The position numbers and the translations under genes are program-made. 64,000 nucleotides of DNA from Cheilinus undulatus (Eukaryota; Chordata; Actinopteri; Labriformes; Labridae): assembly GCF_018320785.1 (NCBI RefSeq), contig NC_054871.1:16302339-16366338 (forward strand), read 5' to 3'. Every line of letters begins with the position of its first letter. Position 1 is the stretch's first letter. Below the pieces are notes generated by a model, which was not told the origin of the DNA, did no database searches, and worked only from the letters and a program-made list of their open reading frames with translations. Of this stretch, positions 49,834-62,600 are shown one piece after another.

Positions 49834-50159
49834 CAAAATCATTAATCTTAATACAAAGGCACAACGCAAGAAAGAAAAACTCTCACTATATTATATGTGC
49901 TGAATCATTGTCCCTCCTGACCCTTCATTGCTGCTGTCTCAGTATTTATTTTGTGTAGACCACCACATCAGCTCTGTGACGTCAGGGGTTTCCAGCCTGT
50001 GCCATGACAAACCTGCATTCTTCTCCTTACAGTAAGTTAAAGACACACTTTCCATCCCCCCTTCCATTGCAAACATCCGACTGTCAGGCTGAGAGACTAA
50101 TGGCTGAAAGCTTTTTGGGCCTCTGTGCTCTTCATGCTTAAACTTCTGTGAGATCATTT

Positions 50160-51660
50160 TAAAAGCTGGCAGGGAGTTCTGTGCTGCTTCCAGGGCTTAT
50201 GTAAAATCACTGGTATGAACTCTGACCAATAAAAACTGGCTCTGACAACACGGGCCTCTTCTGGGAAGTGAAGAAAGTTGGACACACCTACGCTTCATTG
50301 ATTCTTCTTTTTGATTGGAAGTGGAATTTTTTCATTTCCTTATCGGCTCTGTCTAGACTTCTGGACGTTTGCCTCAGGAAAGGGGAAAGGAAAATCGCAG
50401 TTTAAGTATTTCTCATTGCAGTTTCCTCCACACACATCAAACACACACACAAACCACTAAACACACACGTTATTTCAAATATTTGACCCAGGGAGGTTGT
50501 TAGTGTGAGCAAGAGTTGCTCACTACACACTGGATATGTGTACGTAAGTGTGATGCAAAATAACACAGCCAGGAATAGCAGGATGGATGACTGTATAACA
50601 GAGGGGGTCACCCAGCATACACACAATCACACGCAAAACCCACTCTTATCTAAGGACGTAAGAATACACTCAAATCACATTCATCATGATGAATCCATGA
50701 GAGCAACGGTTACAGATACTAACAGATTTCGGGGTCAGTAGAGAACACAGATAAGAAGGTGATCCATGCAGTTTCTTTGTAAGAATCAACATGTTGACTA
50801 AAAGACAAAAATTCAAGGTCTTTATATGGCTTAGACCTCGAGAAGTGAACCATTTTGATCAGAGATCTCTCTGGACAAAATGCAATTCAGCATTTTCCTG
50901 GTTCAAATTGAGGAAGAGGTGTTACCATTGAGCTCACGCAATTAACACCAACCTAGTGTGCTTAAAGAGCAAAATTGAGAGGCTAAGTCTATAAAAAATG
51001 TTTTTCTCTTCAAACAGTTTTTTGCTCTTGTAGTACTTAAACCAGAGGTACCCACTCCAGTTCTAATGGAGGATTTTTATTTCCAACTGTTTCCTGATCT
51101 AACCTCCTGATAATGATTTGGCTGATACCAGAAAGCTCCATGTTGATACCTTAATATTTAAATACTTGATTTTCTTCAGCTCACACTCAGAGCACAACAT
51201 TCATCCACACTGTTCATCTGATGCATCTGCAACAGGAAAGAAAATCTAGTACATTTAGGAACGTTGTGGTTCTTTTCTTCCTCTTTGGCGTTTTTTATAA
51301 CAACTCCCGGTGCACTGTTGCCCAAACAGCGCCACCACATTGGTGTTATACCACAGTTGCAGTTGAAAAAAGATACCCACACAGTGCAATGTCAGAAAAT
51401 AGATTATGGTGTCAGAGCTTTAAGGGCCAGGGACGGCACAAAATTTGCCGGAGGTGGCCACTTCGTGATTTTATATACAGGAAAGACCCTGAATTTACAA
51501 TGCAACAATGCATGTTTTTATGCCTCTGTGCCGATGATAGCCAAGGCTGAAGCATTATGTTTTTAGGCTGTCTGTCCATATGCCGTGTCATAAGAATGCT
51601 TAAGGATCTTCTTTAAAACTTTGCACAAATGTTCACACAGAGTCAAGGATGAACTGATCA
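50160..51660. other. Intergenic, no recognised gene
   Basis: Several open frames of 70-110 codons on both strands overlap one another and show no family signature. Confidence 0.5.
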
Positions 51661-51664
51661 GATT

Positions 51665-51895
51665 TTAGGCTACATTCACACTGCAGGCATTAATGCTCAA
51701 TTCTGATTTTTTTCTCAGATCTGATTTTTTGTTTGGCTGTTCACACTGCAGACACATATCTGAGTTAGAACCACACATGAAAGGGGCCTGAATCTGATTT
51801 GAAAAGGACTGATTCAGTGTTACTTGTGCCGTTCACACTGTCAGAAATAAATTAGCTATGAGTCACAAATGAGATTTAGGTCACTTTTAACTACA
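51665..51895. mobile_element. Probable non-autonomous DNA transposon
   Basis: GGCTACATTCACACTGCAGG and CAGATCTGATTTTTTGT repeat within the unit (GTTCACACTG three times). The layout resembles a common teleost non-autonomous element; assignment tentative. Confidence 0.45.
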
Positions 51896-52221
51896 GTGTG
51901 ATCATAGCTTTCGAGATCAAGGGTCAAGGTTCTTAGGCCTCGTGTTGAGCCCTTGCTATTTAAATTTCTCAAAATTTGCTGCAACTGAAAACACAAATTG
52001 TAAAAATGTTCACTGGAGGTCAGGTTAAGCGGCCCTCAAGTTCATCCTTTGCTTATATTGGGACCCAATATATCAATAACGCTGAGGGATTGTCTTCAAA
52101 CTTAGCAAGGATAAGAACTTGACCATTTGGTCACTGAGCCTCATGTTCATCTCTGGCCTGAGAATACAGTATCCCAAGTATGTTGACGTACTGCATCTGG
52201 GGGTCAGAGTCAAGCTTTTGT

Positions 52222-52382
52222 GTGTTGCTTGACAGCCAAGGTCAAGCTCGACGGCATCTCTGTCCAGGCCTTTCCACCCCTGGTAATAAGGCCAGAGACT
52301 GGTGGCTTTCAGGCCCTTGGGTCATCCAGAGCACGGCTAGGGGTTTGTAGCAACCATAATAGACGCCGGGACAGTACCCTAT
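52222..52382. repeat. Dispersed repeat, copy 2
   Basis: Co-linear with 23235-23413 (GTCAAGCTCGACGGCATC, CAGGCCTTTCCACCCC, GGACAGTACC). Confidence 0.55.
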
Positions 52383-52499
52383 GTAGGTGCCCTAAAGGTG
52401 CAAACATTAAATTTTCAAAAGATTATTTTCCCATACCTCTGGTGATGTGCAAGGACATCCAGAGTACAACCATGGTTGTGTAAATCCTCCTTCCCACCT

Positions 52500-53940
52500 G
52501 ATGGTGCCCTCAGGTAGCCTTACTCGCCGTTACATGCTTTACTTCAGCCTCAATATTTGGCTCAAACCAAAAACGTATTGTTAATACTTGGTATCGGAAT
52601 AGCCTTCTTCTACATCCCTCAAAAGACACTCCTACATCCAACCGTATGTAACTTTCTTTTTCATTTTCTCTGTTTTCTCTCCACTCCTTCACTTTCTTTC
52701 TTTCTCTCTATTACACTCAGAGCCTTGCGTGCATCAGTCATGAGTATCCTCATTGCAGGCTTTGTGGGGCGCCCCAGCCCGTCTGTGCTATGTGAGTGAC
52801 TCAGCACATCAAAAGGCGAGGGATACAGGCACATACATGACCTTCACGTGAATGTGCAAATCAACGATCCCCCTGGAAGAATTCAATATGGAGTCTGTTT
52901 ACTCCTGATCACAGTCACTGTTGAGGAGATGTCTGTGTGTGTACAAATCTGTGGGGCGGCGGGCCAGGTGCTTCCGTGCCAGAGAATGGCACTAACAGCG
53001 CAGTAAAGGATCCTAAGCACATAATTAGTAGTTTCACATGAGAGGAATATTGCTCTTGGATGAAGATTTAATTGGGGAATGTAATGAATTAGCTTGTGCT
53101 GCGTTGGAGCAGGTCTGCAGGCAGGGAGAGACTGTGGGTGGTTTCTTCAGGTGAAGCTAGTCCTTTCGCTTTGAACTTTACATCATATATACCTGCTGCA
53201 GGTAATATGGCTACTGATGGTGGTTTTAGCTCTGAGGTTCATGAGACAACAAATCATCAGATTCCTCTCTGATTATGAGGCAAGCTAGAGTTGATTTTGG
53301 GTCCATTGCTTTTAAAAATGCTAGCATATCATGTTTTGTGATTTAAAGATCATGCAAATCATATAAAAAGACGATTTCACTTAATCTATCTTTTTTCACA
53401 TATTCTTATGAACATCTAGCCTCCATTTAGTATGATTATTTTGATGAATGTTTTTTGATATTTCCTGTTTTATTTAATGCTTTAATAATATGTGATGTCA
53501 GTTAAGTGATTGCATAAATATTAACCCCTTTAAGTCAGTATTTAGTAGATGTACACATGCAACATATTCCTTCCATTTTTTTATTGATAAATTTGACTGA
53601 ACTCCAAGGGATGTTCGGTGCCTTGGACATTTTTTTTTTTTGCATCCATCCCCTAAACTCACTAAAACTCACTGGCAAAGTATGCATTTCAGTATTTCCA
53701 TCCTCATTTTTACATCTTTCATGCTTGGAAAGCCTGGTGTCCCCTTTTTACAGCAGTTGTTGAATAATGTCCTGTTAAACCGACAAATGACACTCAGACT
53801 GTTAGAAATACATTCAGTATCCTGTGGCCCATATGCACGTCCATCAGGAGGAAACAGGCCTGTGATCCTGTACTTTCCCTCAGCTGTTGTGTTATTACAG
53901 GGTAGAGGGAAGTGAAATATTTTTACAAAAAACACTGCAC
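52500..53940. other. Intergenic, nothing recognised
   Basis: No gene or named repeat supported; short poly-T and pyrimidine tracts only. Confidence 0.5.
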
Positions 53941-56449
53941 CATTTTACAGTAAATCCTCTTTTATTATCTCCTTTGACAGCGTAGATAGACATGTATGTG
54001 GTGTTTTGCCAGTTTTCATATTAACAGTTAATGATCACAGGTTTCTTTGTACATATCATGATTCCTTTAAACTGCCTGCTTAACATCTGACACATTTGTA
54101 AACATTCTCAGGATAATAAAAATGTAATGGAAAAAAAATATTAAAATCAAACATTTCTAAATATGCTTACCATTAGAAAAGAGTAACAAGAAAGGTAACA
54201 GGGATCAGCAGTAGGCCTTTACAAAAGCATTGGTTCTTGTTTTATGCACTCAGTTTTGCATTAAGTATGCCAATAATGCTTGTGTCCTTTTTTTGCAAGC
54301 TGACATAGCTAGAGTCTTACACCTTTCTTGAACACACAGGCAGCTGGTTAGCTTAGCTTTAAGACTTAGCAGGTACCCTGATCATGTAGGATGGTAACAC
54401 TAGATTTGTAAAACTCTCTTTCATGCCCAATAGGTTTTTCTGATCTGTTTTCCATCTGAAACCATGAGTTAACAGTAAATTACTCAAGCACAAATGGCCT
54501 TTTCCAGGGATGGAACAGTTTTTCTTTTAAAGTAAAAATAACCAAAATGCAACAATTTTTTATGTTTCTTAACCACGTTACTCTACAAAACAGTCAACAA
54601 TGACATCTTCTGTTTATATAGTTCTTTCAAGCATGTAGTATTTAGAAAAACAATAGCAAAGTATCGATAAAAATCAATGGATATCCCTGTTTATTCAGTA
54701 ATTCTGTATTTTAGCAGACCGTTACCAGCTCTGTTTTACATATACATTTACAACGTAGAGTTTCTGTGCTCTTAAAGTTATCTTAAAACTAGGTTCAACA
54801 GATTTTATTTCAAATACAAGTGTTAGGGGACATAAATTTGTCTGGGACATTCTTCATCTATTTGGAAAGAGAGATAAAAATGAGAGGTTGCATTTGGTTA
54901 TGGGAAGCTTATGAAAGAGAGGCTAGTACGGCCCTGAACATGATGGATAAGAGAGTGGAAATCAGTCAAAGAAATCAAATTATTCATCTTTTGTAGAACA
55001 ATAAAGTTCAGTTAAGTACAGATACATGTAAAAATGGTTACACATTGTCCTGAAGAAATGATGAAAAAACAGGTTGCAAAGGTTTGTGGGTAATAAATCT
55101 GTGCAGCAGGACTGCAGGAGACATTTACCCCCTCAGTTTCATGTGGAGCAGAAACCTGAGTATATAGGGGTATATGCTGTATATAAATGCTGCAGTGTAA
55201 AATTCCACTGCTCTGTGTGCAGCCGTCGGCCCCTGCAGGTGTAGGTGTAGTGTGTCAGATTCCAGGCTTCCACTGCTGCAGGTGTAGGTGTAGTGTGTAA
55301 AATTCCACTGAGTGCCACACAGGTCTGCAAGCAGATCTGTGGATAGCACCCATCGCCCTCCCCGTCCTCTCTTCGCTCTGACCGAGGCCCCACTTCACTG
55401 TGCGGGGGCGACGAAGGAGTCCTTGGGAGGAAATGGCCTTAATGAAAACAAGCAGGCTCGTATCTAAAGGCAGCCTGAAACAACATGGTCAGGAAAATAA
55501 ACACACCTTTATCCTAAATGGAGAGAGAGAAAGAGAGCTGTTTCCATGGTATCAAGTTTTGTTTTTCCAAAATGGAGGCTTAAATATGAGACACGCCCAA
55601 CAGGGGAGCAGGGAGCGCTCCCTCCTTGTAGGTGGGTGAGCAACATTGAGATGTTTGAGGTATCCAGAGGGGGTTGCACTCAGCCTCAGCGTGTTTAGGA
55701 GTTGCCATTAAACACCTACGGTAACAAGCTCCTCTTCCATGTTTTCAAACAGGATTACATGTTTAGACGAGCCATCCGGTGAGAGATAAAACAAAAACAT
55801 GATGATTTGCATGCTATGTAGAAGCACGCTAAATATGGAAAGAGTTCAGCTAACAAACAAGTAAAACAGGGAGGCTTCTAACAGTGAACACAAACACGCA
55901 GCTGAGAGCGTGGCTGTAGCAAGACTAATGCAAATGCAGCTTTTCTTTACAGCATGAACTGAATGTTGTAACTGTTGTAGAAAAAAAAATCACATGATCA
56001 TACAAGCAGAGAAACAAAGCACATTTTCAGTTTCTTTTCTTTTCAAATGAGAGAACCCATGTCTTTGGACTCCCTGCTATTATCAAAAACAACAGAAAAG
56101 ACTCAAAGGATCTACTCTAAAATGGGCAGATGTAAAAATCCAGTCACATCGAAGTGTTTCAAAGTACGACTTCCAAAATCATCTCAGGCAGCAGAAAAGC
56201 GCTGACTGTACATATTTGTTGGGATTTTATACCTACAGTTCTCCAAGCAGCCAGACAAAATGTCTTACTGGGTTGTTCATGAATGCAATCATACGTTTTT
56301 TTGACCAGTAAACATAAATGTTCTTAACAAAATTGAAAGTACAATTGAAAATACGAAGAAAAGGAATCATAATGATTGCGTTTTCACTTCCAGGCAGGTT
56401 CTACAAAAATCACTGCAGTCCTCTCCATTCAAACTCCTACATCAGGCTA
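53940..56449 (-). other. pla2g4a: pla2g4a 3' UTR / downstream region (inferred)
   Basis: No coding exon seen. Minus-strand AATAAA candidates lie at 54809-54804, 54695-54690 and 53966-53961, so the transcript could end at any of these. Contains a short 23-bp duplication near 55233-55298. Confidence 0.4.
55233..55298. repeat. 23-bp direct duplication
   Basis: CTGCAGGTGTAGGTGTAGTG plus TGT occurs at 55233-55255 and again at 55276-55298. AAAATTCCACTG is also repeated nearby (55199, 55299). Confidence 0.85.
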
Positions 56450-56605
56450 CTATTTGTCGTTTCCCAGGTGGTTCCAGGGTTTCAAGCGAGGCTCTCGTTT
56501 CAGAAACTTTTTCTTCGGGATCTCGCTGAGGGAGAACGGAACAGGGCGGCAGGAAGGATTCTCCTTCCGGGACACGATGCAGTCTTTGATGGCTTCTTTG
56601 ATGAC
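56450..56605 (-). CDS. pla2g4a: pla2g4a last coding exon and stop
   Basis: 156 bp: VIKEAIKDCIVSRKENPSC then a basic, weakly conserved tail, stop TAG at 56452-56450. The VIKEA start and phase match human; the tail does not align well. Confidence 0.88.
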   Translation of the reverse strand, partial: VIKEAIKDCIVSRKENPSCRPVPFSLSEIPKKKFLKREPRLKPWNHLGNDK

Positions 56606-59600
56606 CTACAGGACAGAAATACAGAAATATAGGGCAAATGGAAATGAAAAAAAAAATTACATCCCAGGTCATATCGTTCACTTGATCAACATATACCAAA
56701 AATACAGAAACACATGTTGTTCTTCCTAACAAATAGAAGAGGGGTTTTTGTGAGCAGACAGCCAAGTGGTTAGGTTGCACTCCATATATGCAGCCCAGGT
56801 TCAAGTCCAGTCTGTGGCTCCTTTCCTGCATGTATCTCCCCCACTCTCTTACTCCTGTTTTAACTATCTACTGTCCTTCTCTCTAAATAAAAGCATAAGA
56901 ATTAAAAAAAAATAGATCTTTAAAAATGTGTTTTTTTGTTTTTTTTTTACAATAAAGACCTTTTATTTGATTCTTTTAAGAAAACAAAAGGCAATGACAT
57001 AAGGTAATGGGTAAGACAGCATTGTTAGGATTGTTTTAGTTTTTGTTGCATTAATATTCTGATCTGATCTAGTTATTGTTCAATCCAAAGCTGAATGTAA
57101 GCTAACAGTCACACTTGCCAACAGAAAAAGGCTTATAAACGGAGAGAAATCACACTGTTGGGAAAAAAAATCAAATGAAACAGCTAATGATGCAGCTAAG
57201 TTAGCTTTAGCTACATTTGTTAAAGCTCATGCTATAGCTACATTTGTTAAAGCTCATGCTAGTAAAGCCAACTTAACTATAGATAACTGAGCTTCTTAGC
57301 TAACTACATAGCTGTGTAGCTAACATAGCTAAAGCTAACTTCACAATATAGCGATATATCTACATTAGCTTTAGCAATGCTTGCTAAAGCTCACATTGCT
57401 AAAACTAATTTGGCAACATTGGCTTATGTAGAAATGTTTATCACATTGCTAGCATAGTAATGTTAGCTTTAGCTAAAGCTAACAAAGCTAAAGTGAGCCA
57501 CCTTTCGTGAAACTACTTCTTAAATGGTTGTACATAATTTAATCCCGAAATAGACCTCTGACATTTTTCTCTATTCTATTAATGAAATCTTTCTCACCCT
57601 TTAATGTTTGCAATGTGGTTATTTCATGAATCTAATTTCCAGACTTTGTTTGTGAATAAAGTTAAAGTTTCAAAAAGTATAAAACTTGATATATGGTGTA
57701 CTGACAAATTACGGCACTTGACAATTACTGAGACATACAATGTCTCAGATGAGCAGTCTGTGAGAGTGGCTGTCAGAGATGTACAGTCTGCAACTAAACC
57801 TCTCTAATATTTGAACAGGCTCAGTAAACACAATAAACACCACTGCAGCAAAGCTAGTTAGATTAAAGTGCAACTTAAAATAGAACTTTACAACCAAAAG
57901 CTTTGATCTACAAATCAGTTTTGAATCACTAATAAGCAAAGAAACCTAAGGCAAAAGATAACTCAGGCAGGTGTATTAAAGTTTAATTTATTTTTCAGAA
58001 AACGGTCTTCAGGTCCTCTGATAAGACAACTTTAACTCTAAAATTGGGGGAAAATAATTTTGCCAACTAAAATGCTAATGGGCCACTTAAATCTTGTTAA
58101 GATAGGTAGGCAAGATGTTTCTCTCTCGTACATTGGCGTTGCCAGGTAGATAAGTTTTTATTTATACCATTTGACCAAATATCCAGCTAGGATGTGGTTA
58201 CCCACCCCTCAGCGCATGAGGCATTCAGGAAAGTATCGCTCTGAAGAGCTTAAATCTGGATAAGCTGACCTTCCGGTTGAATCAAAAGCGTTGCATCACA
58301 TATTTATGGTTACTCAGCAGGGAAGTGAGTCAGACAGAGTGAAAGTCAGTCTGACCTCTCACTATGACACGCCTTTACTACAAGCTTGTTAAGACTTGCT
58401 TTATCCGTTCTTAGATGGGCTTGTGGTATTTAAAAATTTTGATGTTGCACAACAAACAAATATTTGTGTGGTGGCATGACAATGCAAAAATGAAGAACTT
58501 CCTTATTGAAAGCACCGAATGAAGGTAGATATTCTTTTACCTTATGAAAGACAAGGGGATTGAGTCAGGCTATGTAGCAAAGTTTTCACAGTTATTCCAA
58601 ATTTAAAATTGGATTCATTAACAGTATGTTCTGTCTAATCTTCTACAGTGACACTAGACTTCACTTTTTCACAGTTTGCTTGTACATTAAAAACAGCCAA
58701 ACCAGCAAGCCGTACAAAAAGACAACGTATAAATAGTTCAAAAGTAATACTATTTTTCCTGCTGTTGGCTGTCTATAACTTGTATCTATAGGAAAATTTT
58801 ACTCTGTGGAAAAGCTGTAGAGGCGGATCTAACCTCCACGTTGTTGAGAGTGTTGAACTCCATTAGGTCGTGGAGTCTGGTGAAAGCCTCGTTGGAATAC
58901 TGGAAGTTGAAGGTGGAGAATGGACTCTCAGGATCGTCAAAGATGTCAAAGTCAGCCAAATCCTTCTCCTGTTCAGTCTCTCTGGGAACACCTATAAGGA
59001 TTTTTTTAATAATTACATACAAGAAGATTTCACGTAAGTAGCATATACAGTCAATTACATTAGTTTAAAACAGTTCATGTTGAAGTGATCAGGAGAAAGG
59101 AAAAAGTTCAGGATCAGGAAAAAGTTTTTAACAGTCTAAATTCATGGGTTTTTTTGGCCCTCTGATCCATTTTTGTTTGACAGGATTTTTCTGGAAATGG
59201 AAATGGAAATAGAGAAATATTGGATCCTCGCTAATCAGGGAACCCTTTGGCTCCCATCGTCTATCACCATTTAATAAACGGTATATGCCTTTGGGGGTGT
59301 ACATAAATCTAAGCTAATGATTACAAAAAACTACTTAAAGCAAGATTTCTTTCTCTGTGTGGCATTTATAACTAACCTTGCAAAGCAGATGAATTTGCCA
59401 GACTCCATGACCATCATCAGGCAAATCCATCTTGCTTATCTCTAGAAAACCAGCTTCAGCATGAGTTCAATTCATCAGCCAGCTAATGAGCAACCATAGC
59501 GGCTACCTGTCCAGCTCACGTTATACAATTTACTTACTGGGGCTGTGCATAGCCACTAGCCACACGACGTTTGTCTTGTTGCTCTGATTAAAAGTGATGG

Positions 59601-62600
59601 ACTGAACATTTGACCAATCACCTTTCAAGAACGTTCTCAAAGGTTCCGCCTTTCCCAAACAAAGACTATGAGAGGTTTCTAAAATGAATGTGGAATATAT
59701 CCCATGCAATAATTACACTAAACAGACTAGTGTGTCAGTTAGGAGGTGAAATTGATCAAACAATAATGATGTGGAGGTTTTGAAATTGAAAAAAGATACT
59801 TCTTTTGTTACAAGGAAAGTGTATCTGCTTCACTACATATGTCAAAATGTTTAAACCTTTTCCTAAGCTTACAGAGAAGGGTGGGGTGTTCTTAGTATCA
59901 AATTGCTTGCTGCATCTGCACCTTTTTGAGAGTTTAAATACTGGCCCTGAATTAACTTTTATTATATAACTCCAAAAGTAACAGATGTTTCTGATTTTAA
60001 AGATGCATACATATCAAATGGAACTATAGTGAACCCACCCTATAGCAGCCTGTGTAACTCAAACAGGAAGTCCATTTATGGTCTGATTTCCGTCACATGT
60101 TCTTTAGGTTTGAGAACAGAAATCTTATGTAACCTAGATAAACAGACTGCGGAAATATGTGGGCTGATGACCTGCTAAATGACCTACTAAATGTAAAGAG
60201 GCAGAGGGAGAGATGAGTTAGAGATGTGGTGTTAGTGTCTCCTAGTATGGCTCATGATATACGGCCTGTTTACACATACAGCTCTCCCACTGGAGCGAGA
60301 GATTCTCTGCCGGCACCTGGCTCCTTTAGGAACCATTACTCACTGAGAAGCTCATGAAACACTGAACACATGGTGGTCCACATCCACGTCGACTACAAGT
60401 ATGCTTAAAGTCAGACACACCATTTCCAGCACTAAACCCTGGTGAGCAAGGACCTTTTTTATTGGGGTCACTCAGACAAGGGGCCCTCAACCTTTCTGCT
60501 GACCGAATATGGTCGATTTCCAGTGTGCAATTTCGCGGAAGGGATGCCTCATGTGCCATGACGGTAAAACATCATTATCATAATTACACAAAGAGCCTTG
60601 GCATATTTTCTTACTCACAAATGCCACATATGCACACACTTACCAGGTGCCTTGAATTTCCTGAAGTTAATGTTGACCAGGACAAAGTGGATGACAGTTG
60701 GGCAGTTCTTTTCCCCTTTTTTTGGCTTGAAGACATAGCATTCCTTTAGGCCCTCACGGTCAAAGACTTTGGGGTCGATTTTAGGGAATGGAAGCTTGTT
60801 CATTCGTGCCCATTTTTCAGCTAGAAGGAGCTCCTGCAGAAAATATTTACAATCAGAAAAAAACATATATCATAATAAGTCTTTATTATTTATTATTATA
60901 ATAAGTCTTCTAAATTTATAAGTAGGCTTGCATTTTTCTATTTAATTTTTCTTCCCTTTTGGGTTTTCATTTTCAAATTAGGCTTCTAATGCTGGTTTGT
61001 CAATTTAGTATTTATTCAACTCAGTTTTAGTTTAAGTTTTTTGCAATATGGGACACCATTAAAGATAAGACCTGAAAGGGCCAGAAAAATCTTTTAGGAA
61101 AGCTTAAAAATCACACCATTTTAAAGCCACTATGAGGGGTTTAATCTGGTTTTCCTGATCAAAGAAAGTTGTTGCTCATCTGGATGTACTACTGTGCCAA
61201 CCCAGGTTATACTTCTACAGAACTTAATCAGAGAAAGAAAATCCAGAGAGGAGCAAAAAGGTATTAGTACCATTATATCCTCTGCTGTCCCCATGGGACA
61301 AGACATACCATAACTTTATCTAACTAAACTAGTGTTTATAGACCTTCAAAATGAGATTTAACTTTCTTTTAATCACATTTATGTGCTTGCAGTGTCCTGC
61401 ATTAGCTGTCTGCAACTTGCCATTCATCAGACAGCATGATTCCAACAACAGTGGCTCAGTTCAGACTGCTGCATGTATAGCAGTATTCTAAAACCATTTA
61501 GTTGCGCTGCGACTCTCTGGTCTGAACTGGGCTTAGGGGGCCAAAGTGACAACTTACAGTTGAATTAATATCACAGTTTGTGGCAGGTGTCAAGTGATGA
61601 AAACAAGTGACAATTCTTTAAAAAATGGAGGATAAATGTTGGCACCACAGCACAAGGCCTCTGCACCATCACATAAATGCTGGAGGAGTAAGGGAACAAG
61701 TTGTGGTCAAACTTAGTCATATGATTAAATTACGTTTCTATTTTTTTTAACTTGTTAAGGTTTCAAGATTAATCACAAGCATTTATGTGTTAATGTCAAC
61801 AGCCCAAATTACAAGTAATAGAGGTCTAGATAAGAAGAATTACACCACCAAAAAGGAAAAACCTCATTTTCAGGGGGCTGCTTCAATAAAAAAGTGTGAA
61901 GTGCAAAAATTGTACATGGCAAAGATCAAACTTTTCCTACTCCTTACATGCAAAACAAAAAAAAAAGATTCCATCTTCAAGGGAAGTTTTGCTGACCCAA
62001 ATTTCCTCACTTATCACACCCCTCCCCCTACTGTCAGGCAATGGAAACAAGTGACAATTCTTAAAAAAAACGGAGAATAAAATGTTGGCACCACAGCACA
62101 AGGCCTCTGCACCATCACATGACTAAAAGCTATGGATAGGTATAGCATAGCATAGCAGGTGTAGGTCTCAGTATTTTTTTTTTTGAGGTTTTCCACAGCC
62201 CAAATCCATAATAAGTGACACGATTGTTTAAAAAAAACAAGGATGAGATTTAAAATGGAAAAAAAAAAAAAAACACAACTAGGCATGGACAAAACCAGAA
62301 AAAAAGAAAATGCACCAAAAATACAGTTTCAGCTATCTTTACTGTAAAGCCAAATTGTTATTTTCAATGCAGTTAAAGCTCCTGTTATGGAATTTTTGGT
62401 TTCTTTAAATCTTGGCGCCCCCTGTGGACAAAGTTTTACACCTTATTTCTGAAAAATATATCCAGTGGTTGATATTTTCTTTAAAAACAAAAAAATATCC
62501 AGTTTTCTTAAAACAGTCAGGCGAATCAGGTTTCATGAATATTTGCTAATAAGCCTCAATATTTTTTCATTTTCTAGATAATGTCTTCTTTTGAATGTGT

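Noticed and set aside
49533..49869. Overlapping ORFs on both strands
   Set aside because: They fall in a GC-richer MITE and have no protein signature.
51221..51566. Two overlapping ORFs of about 100 codons
   Set aside because: No start context, domain or splice evidence; probably repeat-derived.
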